Shown one piece after another: positions 1 to 9,259 of a DNA stretch of 64,000 bases. This stretch comes from JBBBNV01 sp037137075 (GTDB taxonomy: Bacteria; Bacillota; Bacilli; Paenibacillales; NBRC-103111). The stretch lies in assembly GCF_037137075.1 (NCBI RefSeq), contig NZ_JBBBNV010000017.1, positions 37,756-101,755 on the forward strand, in the 5' to 3' direction. Positions within the stretch are counted from its first letter, which is position 1. Each line of letters begins with the position of its first letter. The notes beneath the pieces are model-generated. The model was not told the DNA's origin, made no database searches, and saw only the letters and a program-made list of their open reading frames with translations. A program made the translations under genes and the position numbers.

Positions 1-35
1 TGGAGCGGACGCTGCAAAAAAATAAAGAAACGGTT

Positions 36-74
36 CCCGCATTTGAAGGCTGTCCCCTTCAGATGCGGGTCTTT
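36..74 (+). terminator. Hairpin with short T-tract ahead of first permease
   Basis: Two 14-base arms (36-49 and 56-69) pair with a single mismatch around a 6-base loop and are followed by TCTTT. This looks like an intrinsic terminator closing an upstream gene, or an attenuator setting permease level relative to a binding-protein gene off the left edge. The T-tract is short, so read-through is likely. Confidence 0.6.
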
Positions 75-106
75 ACATGGATGAGAACAGAAAGGGTTGC
101 GGCAAA

Positions 107-1111
107 ATGATACTTCAGAGCAGCATGTCCAGGCTGGCGGGCTTTATCGTATGCCTGGGCTTGTGCATTTTTTTGTTTTTGGCCAGCAATGTGTACGGGT
201 ATGCCAATACGACGTGGGCAACCGCCTGGGGGGCCTATGTACATTTCGATGCCTCGAGTGAGCATGTTATCATCCGGGACATCCGGCTGCCTCGTGCACT
301 GACCGCCGTCCTGGTCGGTGCGGCGCTGGCCATGTCCGGGGCCATTATGCAGGCGCTGACACGCAATCCGATGGCTTCGCCCGGTATTATCGGCATCAAT
401 GCAGGGGCCAGCTTCTTTGTCGTTGCCGGCGTTTCCCTGCTATCCGTCAGCGGGCAAAGCCAGCTGGTTTGGTTTGCCGTTGCCGGTGCATGTGCGGCGG
501 CTGTTTCTGTCTATTTGGTCGGCTCTGTCGGACGGGAAGGAATGACTCCGCTCAAGCTGACCTTGGCGGGGGCTACGATGACCGCGCTATTCTCCTCCTT
601 CAGCTCCGCGATTCTCGTTTCCGATGAAGGAACGCTGGATTCCGTTTTTTTCTGGCTGGTAGGGTCGGTGGAAGGGCGCAAGCTGGAGAACCTGCTGCCC
701 ATGGTGCCGCTTTTTCTAGTCGGTTACGTATGCGCACTGCTGCTTGGAAAGGCGATGAATGTCATCTCCGTCGGGGAGGACGTCGCTAAGGGGCTTGGAC
801 AAAACACCATCCGCGTCAAAATCGTATCCTTGCTGGCGGTAGTGGTGCTGGCGGGGGGCTCGGTAGCTGTGGCAGGTCCCATCGGATTTGTCGGTCTGGT
901 CATTCCTCACATTGTTCGGGGCCTTATCGGGATGGACTACCGGTGGATTGTGCCTTACTGCGCGGTGCTGGGCCCCATTCTGCTGCTGGCTGCGGATATC
1001 GCGGCCCGGTTCGTCGCCTACCCTAAGGAAGTGCCGGTCGGAGTCATGACGGCGATTATCGGCGCGCCGTTCTTTATTTATTTGGCCCGAAAGGAGCTGA
1101 TGCCCAAATGA
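107..1111 (+). CDS. FecCD-family iron-siderophore ABC transporter permease
   Basis: One membrane subunit of an iron-siderophore/heme/cobalamin type ABC importer. The protein is highly hydrophobic, about 334 residues, the usual FecCD length, with roughly nine to ten membrane segments. It carries the family stretch RLPRALTAVLVGAALAMSG and a C-terminal GFVGLVIPHIVR, which resembles the region that contacts the ATPase. An in-frame ATG lies at 77, but 107 is preferred because AAAGGG sits about 10 bases before it and nothing suitable precedes 77. The stop overlaps the next permease start (ATGA), so the two are translationally coupled. The substrate cannot be read from the sequence; iron-siderophore is the commonest case. 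Confidence 0.93.
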   Translation: MILQSSMSRLAGFIVCLGLCIFLFLASNVYGYANTTWATAWGAYVHFDASSEHVIIRDIRLPRALTAVLVGAALAMSGAIMQALTRNPMASPGIIGINAGASFFVVAGVSLLSVSGQSQLVWFAVAGACAAAVSVYLVGSVGREGMTPLKLTLAGATMTALFSSFSSAILVSDEGTLDSVFFWLVGSVEGRKLENLLPMVPLFLVGYVCALLLGKAMNVISVGEDVAKGLGQNTIRVKIVSLLAVVVLAGGSVAVAGPIGFVGLVIPHIVRGLIGMDYRWIVPYCAVLGPILLLAADIAARFVAYPKEVPVGVMTAIIGAPFFIYLARKELMPK

Positions 1112-2160
1112 GCCGTTATGTGACGTTCCGATCGCGTCCGTTCAAGCTGTCTTTTTTCATGGAAAAGAAAGGGGCATGGATTACGTTGTGCTTGTTCCTG
1201 CTGCTGGTTCTGCTCGTCATTCTCAGCATCGGGGTCGGCACATTATACATATCGCCCATCCGGACGATTCAAATCTTGCTGGAGGGGCCTCACAGCGAGG
1301 CGATGGAAGGAACGGTAATCTGGAACTTCCGTATGCCGCGGGCCGTTATGGCGTGCCTGGCCGGAGCGGCGCTGGCGGTGTCCGGCACGATTTTGCAGGC
1401 GGTCGTCCGCAATCCGCTGGCGTCCCCCGACGTTATCGGCATTACCAGCGGGGCGGCGATGATGGCGGTATTTTATTTGGCCGTCTTTAATGTAAAGACG
1501 AGTATTGTATGGATGCCGTTGTTCGCATTCGGCGGAGCGATAGCCGTCTCGGCCTTTATTTATTTTGGTGCCTGGAAAAAAGGGGTTTCCCCGATGCGGA
1601 TGATTTTGGTCGGGCTTGGCGTGACAGCGCTGCTGGAAGCGCTGAAGATGCTGTTTCTTATTTTCAGTCCGATTTTCGTGACCAGCCAGGCCAAAATATG
1701 GATGACCGGCACCGTATACGGGGCGAACTGGACGTCGGTGCTCTTTTTTTCTCCATGGCTGCTGCTTTTTTTGCCGGTTCTGTTTGTATTGGTGCGGCGC
1801 ATGAACATTCAGGTGCTTGGCAATGAGCTGCCGGTGCTTTTGGGCGGACGGATGCAGCTTCAGCGCTTTGCCCTTATCGTGACGGCATCTGCGCTGGCGG
1901 GATCGGCCGTCGCTTTTGTCGGCGGCATCGGGTTTATCGGACTGATGGCTCCGCACATCTCCCGCAGACTGGTTGGAGGCTCGCACGGGATGCTTCTGGT
2001 ATGCTCTGCGATTGTCGGGGCGCTGCTGCTGGCGGCAGCCGATTTGCTGGGCCGCACGATCCTCGCTCCGCGGGACGTTCCGGCGGGGGTGTTCACGGCT
2101 GTACTCGGCGCGCCCTTTTTCCTGTATTTACTAATTAAGGTGAAGCAGCAGCAGGCCTGA
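1108..2160 (+). CDS. FecCD-family iron-siderophore ABC transporter permease (second subunit)
   Basis: Second FecCD permease, 350 residues, forming a heterodimer with the preceding gene. It shows the same landmarks: RMPRAVMACLAGAALAVSG near residue 75 and GGIGFIGLMAPHISRR near residue 270, the FecCD coupling region. About ten hydrophobic segments are present. The N-terminus is longer and more basic than in its partner. It overlaps the upstream gene by four bases. The ATPase gene follows after 174 bases that show no clear terminator, so all three probably share a transcript. Ligand specificity is not determinable here. Confidence 0.93.
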   Translation: MSRYVTFRSRPFKLSFFMEKKGAWITLCLFLLLVLLVILSIGVGTLYISPIRTIQILLEGPHSEAMEGTVIWNFRMPRAVMACLAGAALAVSGTILQAVVRNPLASPDVIGITSGAAMMAVFYLAVFNVKTSIVWMPLFAFGGAIAVSAFIYFGAWKKGVSPMRMILVGLGVTALLEALKMLFLIFSPIFVTSQAKIWMTGTVYGANWTSVLFFSPWLLLFLPVLFVLVRRMNIQVLGNELPVLLGGRMQLQRFALIVTASALAGSAVAFVGGIGFIGLMAPHISRRLVGGSHGMLLVCSAIVGALLLAAADLLGRTILAPRDVPAGVFTAVLGAPFFLYLLIKVKQQQA

Positions 2161-2334
2161 AGTCCAGGCAAGCAGTACAGCCGGGAGACGGGACAGGGCA
2201 GCGATATTCGTCGTCTTGCAGCCGGCAAGCCGCACAAATCAGAGTATTCAACGGAAGAACTGCCGAAGCCGGCCTGAACAGCGAGCGGGTGCCATTCCCG
2301 GCTGGCGGCTCAATGAAATGATAAGGGGGAGAGC

Positions 2335-3189
2335 ATGTTGAGCAATTTGAATACGTTAGCCGCTCAAGGCTTATCGCTTCATTACGGAGACACCACGATT
2401 ATTGAAGGACTCGATCTCCAAATTCCGCGGGGCCAAATCAGCATTCTGATCGGGAGCAACGGCTGCGGCAAATCAACCCTGCTGCGCTCGTTCGCCCGTC
2501 TGCTGAAGCCTTCACAGGGCGCAATTTTATTGAATGGGCAGCAGATTTCCCGGATGTCCACGAAGCAGGTGGCCCGGGAGATGGCGGTGCTTCCGCAGGG
2601 GCCTGTGCTTCCCGAAGGCTTGACCGTGCTGCAGCTCGTCCGGCTGGGGAGGTATCCGCACCAAAGCATGTTCCAGCAGTGGTCTGAAGAGGATGAGCAC
2701 CAGGTCAGGAAGGCGCTTCACGTCACGGATTTGGAGCAGCTGCACAATCGGGCCGTAGACTCGCTTTCCGGCGGGCAGCGACAGCGGGCCTGGATTGCCA
2801 TGACGCTGGCCCAAAACACGGAGGTGCTGCTGCTGGATGAGCCGACCACCTATCTGGACTTGGCCCATCAGGTGGAAATTCTGGATTTGCTATATGAGCT
2901 GAATCAGACGGAACAGCGGACGATCGTGATGGTTTTGCACGATTTGAATTTGGCTTGCCGGTATGCGCATCATATGATAGCGGTACATAACCGGGGGGTC
3001 CATTCTCAAGGGCGGCCGGAGGACATGATGACCAAGGAGATGATTCGCACCGTCTTCGGAATGGAATGTGAAATCGGGACCGACTTGCTGTTTGGGACGC
3101 CGGTGTGTATTCCTCACGGCAAGGGGCGCAAAATCGGAATTCCGGATTATGCCGCCCCGGTCCGGCAGCGAAAAGCAGCCGTGCTGTAA
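2335..3189 (+). CDS. FecE/FepC-type ABC transporter ATP-binding protein
   Basis: Cytoplasmic ATPase that powers the two FecCD permeases upstream. Walker A is GSNGCGKST (residues 40-48), the signature LSGGQRQR starts near residue 144, Walker B is LLLDEPT near residues 164-170, and the switch histidine is in VLHDLN near residue 201. The length of 284 residues is normal for FecE/FepC, with a slightly longer basic C-terminus. The ATG at 2335 has a strong GGGGGAGAG site. A large hairpin follows the gene. I infer siderophore import; no substrate-binding protein is inside the window. Confidence 0.94.
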   Translation: MLSNLNTLAAQGLSLHYGDTTIIEGLDLQIPRGQISILIGSNGCGKSTLLRSFARLLKPSQGAILLNGQQISRMSTKQVAREMAVLPQGPVLPEGLTVLQLVRLGRYPHQSMFQQWSEEDEHQVRKALHVTDLEQLHNRAVDSLSGGQRQRAWIAMTLAQNTEVLLLDEPTTYLDLAHQVEILDLLYELNQTEQRTIVMVLHDLNLACRYAHHMIAVHNRGVHSQGRPEDMMTKEMIRTVFGMECEIGTDLLFGTPVCIPHGKGRKIGIPDYAAPVRQRKAAVL

Positions 3190-3261
3190 TCCGCCGATCG
3201 GCCTAAGAGGGCCAGACTTGTATTTACAATTTACACCGCCACACCCTGTAGTCGAAACAAT

Positions 3262-3364
3262 AAAACCTCCCGGCCGCAAGCGGGTGTATTTCGGAAGTCA
3301 TTGGCTAGCGTTGTGTCCGCCAATGTATTCCCATCCTACACCCCGCGTGCCGCGGGAGGTTTTT
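3262..3364. terminator. Large two-tier inverted repeat between convergent genes
   Basis: Outer arms of 27 bases (3262-3288 and 3338-3364) pair with a few mismatches; they begin AAAACCTCCCG and end CGGGAGGTTTT. Inside, CATTGGC (3299-3305) and GCCAATG (3319-3325) form a second stem. A-run on the left and T-run on the right make it usable as a terminator in both directions, between the ABC operon (+) and the CAP protein gene (-). A hairpin with similar CCTCCCG/CGGGAGG ends occurs at 7593-7642. Confidence 0.65.
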
Positions 3365-3509
3365 CATGTGATGCTGCAGAAACTTTTTTTACGATAAACC
3401 AGATTTACCATGTAAACATAGCCGGAGCTGCTATTGGAGCTTCAGCTCCGCTGCAGTGGTTTTTTACGCCGTTCTCAAGGCTTCATTTTATTCTTTACGT
3501 TTCAGGGCT

Positions 3510-5075
3510 TCAACGCGGGGTGAAAAAATTTTGCCCGTAGTAAATATTCATCGAACCCCCGAAGTAAACGCCGACCCCAAGCTGGGTCGTGTTGCCGAGC
3601 AGGTTCGTCCGGTGCCCTTCAGAGTTCATCCAGCCTTCGTGGGCAAAGATGGCGCTTGTTTGTCCGGCAGCGATATTTTCGGCCGCCAGAGAATACTTGA
3701 TGCCCTCTGCCTTCATCCGGTCAAACGGGGTTTGGCCCTGCAAATTGTTATGGGCAAAAAAGTTGTTGACGGCCATATCCTGAGCATGCTTGCGCGCGCT
3801 TGCGGCAGCAAGATCGCTCCAGGCGAGCGCCGGTTTGCCGAATTTCACCCGGGCTGCATTCGCCAGGTCCCAAATTTCCCGCTCATAGCTGTTCGCCAGC
3901 TCTGCGGAGGCGGTTCCGTAGAAGCCGTCGAGCCCCTGTTCGGTTTGCTCTGCAATGACCTGGACTGAGGTTACAATGCCGTCTTGATGCAGGTCATAAA
4001 AAAACGTAACGTAGCTGCTCCCGATATGGTAAAGGGAAGACTCGCCCTTGCTGTCGCTCAGCACATATTCGGTACGGCCCTTTTTGATAGAGATGTCGGG
4101 CTGTCCATACAGCTTCTTCACGGTATCTTTGGCGCTGCCAGCCTTGATGCCTTTATCGGTTTGCCAATTGTCCGATGTGGAATACAGCCCGACGACACGG
4201 CCGTCCTGGATGCCGATCATTGCGTAGTTGCTGTAATCCGCATTATAAATGTACCAATAAAAGCCGTACTCGCTGAGGTCTTTCCGGGCAGGCTTGCCGA
4301 GCTGGCTGACGACGCTGCTCTCCGTATCCCCGATCGAGATGCCCCGGACAGCAATTTCCCGGGACTGGACCGGTTCAACTGCCGGCTCCGGAGAAGATGT
4401 GCCGCCAGACGGGCCGGTAGCATTAGAGGTCGTTCCGTACGCCCACAGGTCCACCTGCTTGTCCAGCAGGTTTCGGATAAACTGCAGCGCTTCCGCGCGT
4501 GTAAGCTGATCTGCGGCTCCGAAGCCTTGTACGGTTGCGTCTGTTTTGCCGCTGGCCAGACCATGCTGCAGCAAATAGGCGATGGCTTGATCCTGAGAGC
4601 TCGTTTTTTGCTGGGTTGCAGCGATGAGCAGCGCCACAAGTCCGCGATTATACTTCTCGGCGGAGGCTGCATGCTGTACCGGCCAGCCGATGCTGTCCGC
4701 GATATGATAATACGGGGCCGACCAGTCCCCCGTGTTTGCGGCGGCGGTGCTTAGGCCTTCGGGGCGATCCGGATAAGCGCGAAGCAGCATAGCCAAAAAT
4801 TCCGGCTCCGATACCGGCTGATTCGGACGGAAGGTGTTGTCGGCATAGCCGTCGACAATGCCTTTTTGCAGCGCCCAGGCGATGGTGGAAGCGGCCCAGT
4901 GGCTGGAGGTGTCCGTAAATGCGGGGGAAGCAGCCGAAGCGGTCTGAGGGAAAAGCTTCCCTGTAGCAACATTCGGCGGCAAGGCGGCCGATACGGTGAG
5001 CAGCATAGCGGCTGAAAGCACTGCGGCGGCGGATTTTTTCCATAATTGCAGGAAGGGACGTTGTTTTGAAAGCAT
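3510..5075 (-). CDS. Secreted SLH- and CAP-domain protein
   Basis: Exported surface protein of 521 residues. An N-terminal signal peptide (about residues 1-48, ending near QTASAA) precedes one clear SLH domain (about 50-95, DTSSHWA...GIVDGYADNTFRPN) and a degraded second SLH copy (about 160-205). A middle region (about 245-390) resembles the CAP-associated domain of Bacillus YlbC-like proteins, and a C-terminal CAP/SCP domain (about 395-521) holds the expected His-Glu-Glu-His type residues (KHAQDM, AENIAAG, HRTNLL). SLH domains normally bind secondary cell-wall polymer. Start ATG with AAGGAGG. A sigma-A-like promoter lies at about 5116-5145 (TGGACA, 18 bp, TATATT on the minus strand). The function of such CAP proteins is unsettled. 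Confidence 0.9.
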   Translation of the reverse strand: MLSKQRPFLQLWKKSAAAVLSAAMLLTVSAALPPNVATGKLFPQTASAASPAFTDTSSHWAASTIAWALQKGIVDGYADNTFRPNQPVSEPEFLAMLLRAYPDRPEGLSTAAANTGDWSAPYYHIADSIGWPVQHAASAEKYNRGLVALLIAATQQKTSSQDQAIAYLLQHGLASGKTDATVQGFGAADQLTRAEALQFIRNLLDKQVDLWAYGTTSNATGPSGGTSSPEPAVEPVQSREIAVRGISIGDTESSVVSQLGKPARKDLSEYGFYWYIYNADYSNYAMIGIQDGRVVGLYSTSDNWQTDKGIKAGSAKDTVKKLYGQPDISIKKGRTEYVLSDSKGESSLYHIGSSYVTFFYDLHQDGIVTSVQVIAEQTEQGLDGFYGTASAELANSYEREIWDLANAARVKFGKPALAWSDLAAASARKHAQDMAVNNFFAHNNLQGQTPFDRMKAEGIKYSLAAENIAAGQTSAIFAHEGWMNSEGHRTNLLGNTTQLGVGVYFGGSMNIYYGQNFFTPR

Positions 5076-5115
5076 CTTGTTACCTCCTTGTCCTGGATCG
5101 GATAAGATTACCTAC

Positions 5116-5145
5116 AATATAACAAGGTGTCGAAAACGTTGTCCA
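5116..5145 (-). promoter_or_regulatory. Candidate sigma-A promoter of SLH-CAP gene
   Basis: On the minus strand TGGACA (5140-5145) and TATATT (5116-5121) are separated by 18 bases, about 40 bases before the start codon at 5075. The match is good but not perfect. A loose inverted repeat (TGTCGAA / TTCGACA, 5192-5225) lies further upstream, between the divergent genes. Confidence 0.5.
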
Positions 5146-5369
5146 TGTAAAAAAAAGGAACAATGAGCTCGAAATTATACGAAAAAATGCTGTCGAAAAG
5201 TAAAATTATGTAATCACTTCGACATACGACGTCTTTTCCAACGCGGATTTCAGCAACTTTATCCTATTCTCGGCGTATACGGTCATAGCTGTTTCAAAAG
5301 GGCAAAATGCCCAGCGATGCAAAATGGACATCCGCTGTCCTCAGCAATGGATGAAGGAGGAGCTATACG

Positions 5370-7028
5370 ATGAGAATTATTTCCCGCGTGCAAAAGCAGA
5401 TTTACATGCTTGTATTTATAGTTGTTTTCTGGTCTGTTACTCTCGCTATCCCCGCGCCCGCTGCGCAGGCTTATTCTTACAGCTTTCAACAATTCCCGGA
5501 CAACCTTGTCGGGATCACGAAACCGGCCATAACGTTATTGTTTGATACCGATATGAAGCGTTCTCCGACGCATTTCTCTATGTCTTTGAACGGGGAAAAC
5601 GTACAAGCTGTATACGACAACAAGAAGGGGACGTTTGAATATACGCCCGACCAGGATCTACTTCCGGGCACCTATACCGTTCGGATGTCTATCTCCTATT
5701 CAGGGTATCAGCCAATAGAGCATTCTTGGACGTTTACGGTTGCGGCAGATGCCTATAAGCAGTTTCCTGCGCCGGGAACAGAGCAGATTAAAGGTCTGGC
5801 TGTCATCAATGACTATAGAGAGATTCACCAGCTTCCAAGCTTGAACTTAAATGACCAATTGAATGCAATCGCTTCGGCCCATGCGAAATATTTGGATCGA
5901 AATAAGGTGGGGCAAGGCAAAGGCAGTGAGGCTAACCTGCACCTGGAGGAAAAAGGGAAGCCGGAGTTTGTAGGCGCGACCCCGGGAGAACGGAGTGTTT
6001 ATTACGGTTTTCTGTCAAGCATCGGAGAGGATGCCGCATATTTAAAGGGGGGGTCCATTACGGAGGCAATTGATGCGCTGTTTGATGCTCCGTATCACCG
6101 TACGCCCTTTCTGGATCCGGCTACAGAGGAAATCGGAATTGCCAAGGCAGGAGATTATACGATCATCGAATTCGGCTTGAAGTCCGGGAAATCCACCCAG
6201 CTTGTAGTATCTCCTGCCGCCGGGGACCGTTATGTGCCGACTTCGTTTTATGGTCATGAGACACCTGACCCGATCCGCATGTACCCCCAAGCCGATTATC
6301 CTATCGGTTATCCGATGATGGCCAATTACACAGGACAAGACATTGAAACGGTAAAGCTGCTCAAATCTGAATTAACAAATACACGCACCAACCAGCCGGT
6401 TAAGGTGCTTGCCAATGATCCGGTCAATGATGACAGCCTGACGGCTTCGGTAATCATGATGCCTATCGAGCCTTTACAGCTGGATACAAGCTATCATGCC
6501 AAGCTCTGGCTGCAAGTGGTTAAAAAGGACGGCACTTCGCAAGAGGACATCAAAGAATGGGACTTCACCACTGAGCCTGTCGAAGGGCTGGGCAAAGCAA
6601 TATTGCATCAACATGCGGAGCGGTATAAGAAATCAATCGGGACCGGGGGAACGGTCCAGCGGGTTGCCAGCTTCGGCCTGGAGGCCGCCAGCTATCAGGT
6701 GGATGGCGTTGATTTCCCGATGAAGCGTCAGCCGGAAATGGTGGACGGCTCCTCGTTCCTGTATGTCCGCGATTTGGCCGCAGCGCTGGGCGCCCAGGTG
6801 GAATGGGATGAGCAGCAGCGTGCCGCCGTGTATACGAAAGGCAGCTTGAAGGTCACCTTGTTTACAGAACAGGACCAGTATGCCATGAACGGCGAACGCC
6901 GCTCCACCACAACGCCGGCCAGGCTGATTGGGGAGAACACGATGGTGCCGGTCCGTTTGCTGGCAGAAGTGCTGGGAGCGAAGGTAGACTATGATGATGC
7001 TACCCGCATCGTAAAATTAACGTATTGA
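5370..7028 (+). CDS. Secreted protein with Ig-like, CAP-like and copper-amine-oxidase-N domains
   Basis: Exported protein of 552 residues. Residues 1-34 form a signal peptide ending in AAQA. Residues about 45-125 look like a bacterial Ig-like (SbsA-type) domain. Residues about 140-285 resemble a divergent CAP domain (INDYREIHQLPSL, HAKYLDRN, GEDAA, PYHRTPFLDP, EIGIAKAG). Residues about 430-552 form a copper-amine-oxidase N-terminal 'stalk' domain (FLYVRDLAAALGAQVEWD and MVPVRLLAEVLGAKVDYD). Such stalks are common in Paenibacillus surface proteins and do not imply an oxidase. The start has GGAGGAG nearby. It is divergent from the SLH-CAP gene, which suggests a shared surface theme. No catalytic role can be assigned. 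Confidence 0.88.
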   Translation: MRIISRVQKQIYMLVFIVVFWSVTLAIPAPAAQAYSYSFQQFPDNLVGITKPAITLLFDTDMKRSPTHFSMSLNGENVQAVYDNKKGTFEYTPDQDLLPGTYTVRMSISYSGYQPIEHSWTFTVAADAYKQFPAPGTEQIKGLAVINDYREIHQLPSLNLNDQLNAIASAHAKYLDRNKVGQGKGSEANLHLEEKGKPEFVGATPGERSVYYGFLSSIGEDAAYLKGGSITEAIDALFDAPYHRTPFLDPATEEIGIAKAGDYTIIEFGLKSGKSTQLVVSPAAGDRYVPTSFYGHETPDPIRMYPQADYPIGYPMMANYTGQDIETVKLLKSELTNTRTNQPVKVLANDPVNDDSLTASVIMMPIEPLQLDTSYHAKLWLQVVKKDGTSQEDIKEWDFTTEPVEGLGKAILHQHAERYKKSIGTGGTVQRVASFGLEAASYQVDGVDFPMKRQPEMVDGSSFLYVRDLAAALGAQVEWDEQQRAAVYTKGSLKVTLFTEQDQYAMNGERRSTTTPARLIGENTMVPVRLLAEVLGAKVDYDDATRIVKLTY

Positions 7029-7204
7029 TTCAACCGGCCTCCAGCGGGTGGTCCGGCTTCCGGAAAGGGACAAGTCCTGTTTGAGGGGGGCTTCTGTCAA
7101 TCGGTTTTTCCAAAATTTATTTGAAAAAATATAAGCCGATAAGGTGTGTTCCTCCCGGCTTCATGTTACAATGGGGAAACAAAAGCACAGAAAGGGTGAG
7201 CCTT

Positions 7205-7426
7205 GTGCATTTAACGGATCGTGTCGCCGATATTGCCCGCATGGTAGAAGACATTAAGGCAAAGCTCAAAGTCGTCACCGCTGCATCCATCAAAGCCGAA
7301 ACATTGGATGAGAGCCGCTTTGAAGACATCAAGGACATTCACAACCATGTCATGAGCCGAAGCCAATTCAGCATCAGCGAAATCGAGGCGCTCTGCGACG
7401 AGCTCCGCAGCTTGCGTAAGGCATAA
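7205..7426 (+). CDS. UPF0435/DUF1128 small protein (YfkK-like)
   Basis: Cytoplasmic protein of 73 residues whose sequence closely follows Bacillus YfkK (DUF1128): MVEDIKAKLKVVTAASIKAE followed by DIKDIHNHVMSRSQFSISEI. The reading frame is open back to 7121, but the GTG at 7205 fits the family length and has GAAAGGGTGAG about 8 bases upstream, so I use it. TTACAAT at 7164-7170 may be part of a promoter. Function of the family is unknown. It stands alone between two plus/minus genes. Confidence 0.85.
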   Translation: MHLTDRVADIARMVEDIKAKLKVVTAASIKAETLDESRFEDIKDIHNHVMSRSQFSISEIEALCDELRSLRKA

Positions 7427-7817
7427 CCTGGGCCAGCCGATTAGCCGGTCTTGGAGCTGGGTTCAGATTACATAGGGTGTATGCCTGAGGCTGATCAGAT
7501 AATGAGCAGCCTCAGGCCAGGCCATTCGCTCGGATGAAGCACATGGAAGAGAAAGCCGTTCAAACGGCAAGCTAAGTTCATATTGAATGGAAACACCTCC
7601 CGTCCCGGAAGGCCGTAATAGGCTTGCCGGAGCGGGAGGTGTATTTGTTGCGGGGCCGCAGTGTATGCCCGCTTGAAGGGCGCCGTGTGGCGTCGCATTA
7701 CAGGGGCCAGCTAGATGGGAAATAGCTCCACGGAAACCAAAGCAGCTCATCCAAGCCCGCTTGTATGTACGGGGAATTGCTGCATGAGTGGATATAGTCC
7801 GGATGGATCGCGGGCGG
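7427..7817. other. Intergenic region with one strong hairpin
   Basis: About 390 bases without a credible gene; short open frames here lack start signals and family resemblance. The only structure seen is the hairpin at 7593-7642. Confidence 0.6.
7593..7642. terminator. Two-tier hairpin, possible bidirectional terminator
   Basis: ACACCTCCCG (7593-7602) pairs perfectly with CGGGAGGTGT (7633-7642), and CCGG (7605-7608) with CCGG (7627-7630) inside. AAA precedes the left arm and ATTTG follows the right arm, so it may stop transcription both from yfkK and from mtlD. Its ends resemble those of the structure at 3262-3364. Confidence 0.6.
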
Positions 7818-9017
7818 TTACATGGTGCCGATCAGGGGCCGCCGCTGCCTTAAATTATCGTAGCCGGCGGTAATCTGCCTATGCAGGCGGTATACTTCAG
7901 GGATGCCCATATGGCGGGTGATAAAGGGGCCGATGCCTTCCTGACGGAGAAATGCCTGCAGCTTGACGGCCTCCGGGTCCTTGGCGTAATCGAACAGCAG
8001 GGCCGCCGCGATGGCCGAAGCCAGATGAGGCGCCTCTATACCGTATCTGCAGGCTTGAAGGGCAGGACGAACCAGGCGGTCATTCATGGACAGCTTGCGG
8101 AGCGGGGAGCGGCCGACCCGGACGATTTTGTCGGTTAAGCCGGGATTTGCAAACCGCTCTAGCGTTTTATGAATGTACTGGGTATGCTCCTGTTCATCCA
8201 ACTCATATTTATGAACCAGCAGACTGCCCGTTTCGTGCAGCACTTGCCGGACCTTTTCCCGAATTCGCGCATCCTTCATTGCTTGTTGAATGGTCTGGTA
8301 CCCCGCCAGATAACCGTAGTACGCAGCAGTGCAATGCCCGGTATTGACGGTGAACAGCTTCCGCTCCACGAACGGCTCAAGCGAGTCCACGTACCGCACG
8401 CCTTTGATTTCCTGGAAGCCCTTTTTCAGCTCCGCCCGGTGAATAATCCACTCGTAGAACGGCTCGACCTTAACCGTCAGCGGATCGCCCGGCGGCTGAA
8501 CCGGAACAATCCGGTCTACACTGGTATTCGGAAACGAGACATAGCGCTCTGCCGCCGCATGTGTTTCCGGCTTCAAATACGTATATACCCATTTTTTAAG
8601 CTGCGAGCTGCCGCCGACCGCGTTCTCGCATGCAATGACATGCAGGGGGCGCACATTTTCTTCCAGGCGCCGTTCAATGCCCTGCGCGATAGCCTCAGCG
8701 ATATGGGGCAGGGAGGCTGTGCCGACCGCAGTCGTAATTAAATCGGCTGTGGCGATGTTCTCCATGAGAGCTTCATCGTTTTGAACGTGGACGGCGGTTA
8801 TATTTTTGACAATGGCGGTATCTTCGGCTTCATTCGCCAGGGTGACGGTATATTGTTGTTCCTGCTGCAGGAGCGCCACTTGCTCTTTATTCCGGGCTAC
8901 AAAACAAACCTCGTATCCGGAACGGGACAGCATCAGCCCGATAAAGCCCCTGCCGATGTTTCCCGCCCCGAAGTGTACAGCTTTTCTCGGAGTTTGTTCT
9001 TTAAATAAAGGGTTCAA
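7818..9017 (-). CDS. mtlD: Mannitol-1-phosphate 5-dehydrogenase
   Basis: NAD-dependent interconversion of mannitol-1-phosphate and fructose-6-phosphate. The 399-residue protein has the MtlD dinucleotide motif FGAGNIGRGFIG (residues 16-27) and the conserved VDRIVP and KLFTVNTGHCTAAYYGYL blocks of the long-chain mannitol dehydrogenase family. The start is a TTG at 9017, with GAGAGGAG nine bases upstream. No PTS mannitol transporter (mtlA/mtlF) or MtlR is adjacent, unlike usual catabolic mtl operons. Instead a riboswitch-controlled HAD phosphatase gene lies 242 bases upstream on the same strand. I see no terminator between them but a weak internal promoter cannot be excluded. The context favours a biosynthetic role; this is inference. 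Confidence 0.93.
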   Translation of the reverse strand: MNPLFKEQTPRKAVHFGAGNIGRGFIGLMLSRSGYEVCFVARNKEQVALLQQEQQYTVTLANEAEDTAIVKNITAVHVQNDEALMENIATADLITTAVGTASLPHIAEAIAQGIERRLEENVRPLHVIACENAVGGSSQLKKWVYTYLKPETHAAAERYVSFPNTSVDRIVPVQPPGDPLTVKVEPFYEWIIHRAELKKGFQEIKGVRYVDSLEPFVERKLFTVNTGHCTAAYYGYLAGYQTIQQAMKDARIREKVRQVLHETGSLLVHKYELDEQEHTQYIHKTLERFANPGLTDKIVRVGRSPLRKLSMNDRLVRPALQACRYGIEAPHLASAIAAALLFDYAKDPEAVKLQAFLRQEGIGPFITRHMGIPEVYRLHRQITAGYDNLRQRRPLIGTM

Positions 9018-9259
9018 TGGTCATCTCTCCTCTCGGATTGCAATTCCACTCCTTATGTGCACCGTTTGATATATTTATCTGAATATTCTGAAAATAAATC
9101 CAAGATCAATCCTGATTTCAATCGGCTGTTTTTTATAAGAATATCGGCCTGCTCTCCGTTGGATTTGAAAAGCTCATTCTCCTGCCTATGAACACAGATC
9201 GAATCCGGCTCCTGAACGTTATCATGTCCTTAGGAGCGGCGGACCGATGAACGGATGCT

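Noticed and set aside
8169..8741. Plus-strand frame of 190 codons inside mtlD
   Set aside because: Shadow of mtlD, without ribosome binding site or recognisable family.
9090..9259. Partial cre-like sequence (TGATAACGTTCAGG on the minus strand) between HAD gene and mtlD
   Set aside because: Only the first part of the consensus fits; the last two fixed positions are wrong.
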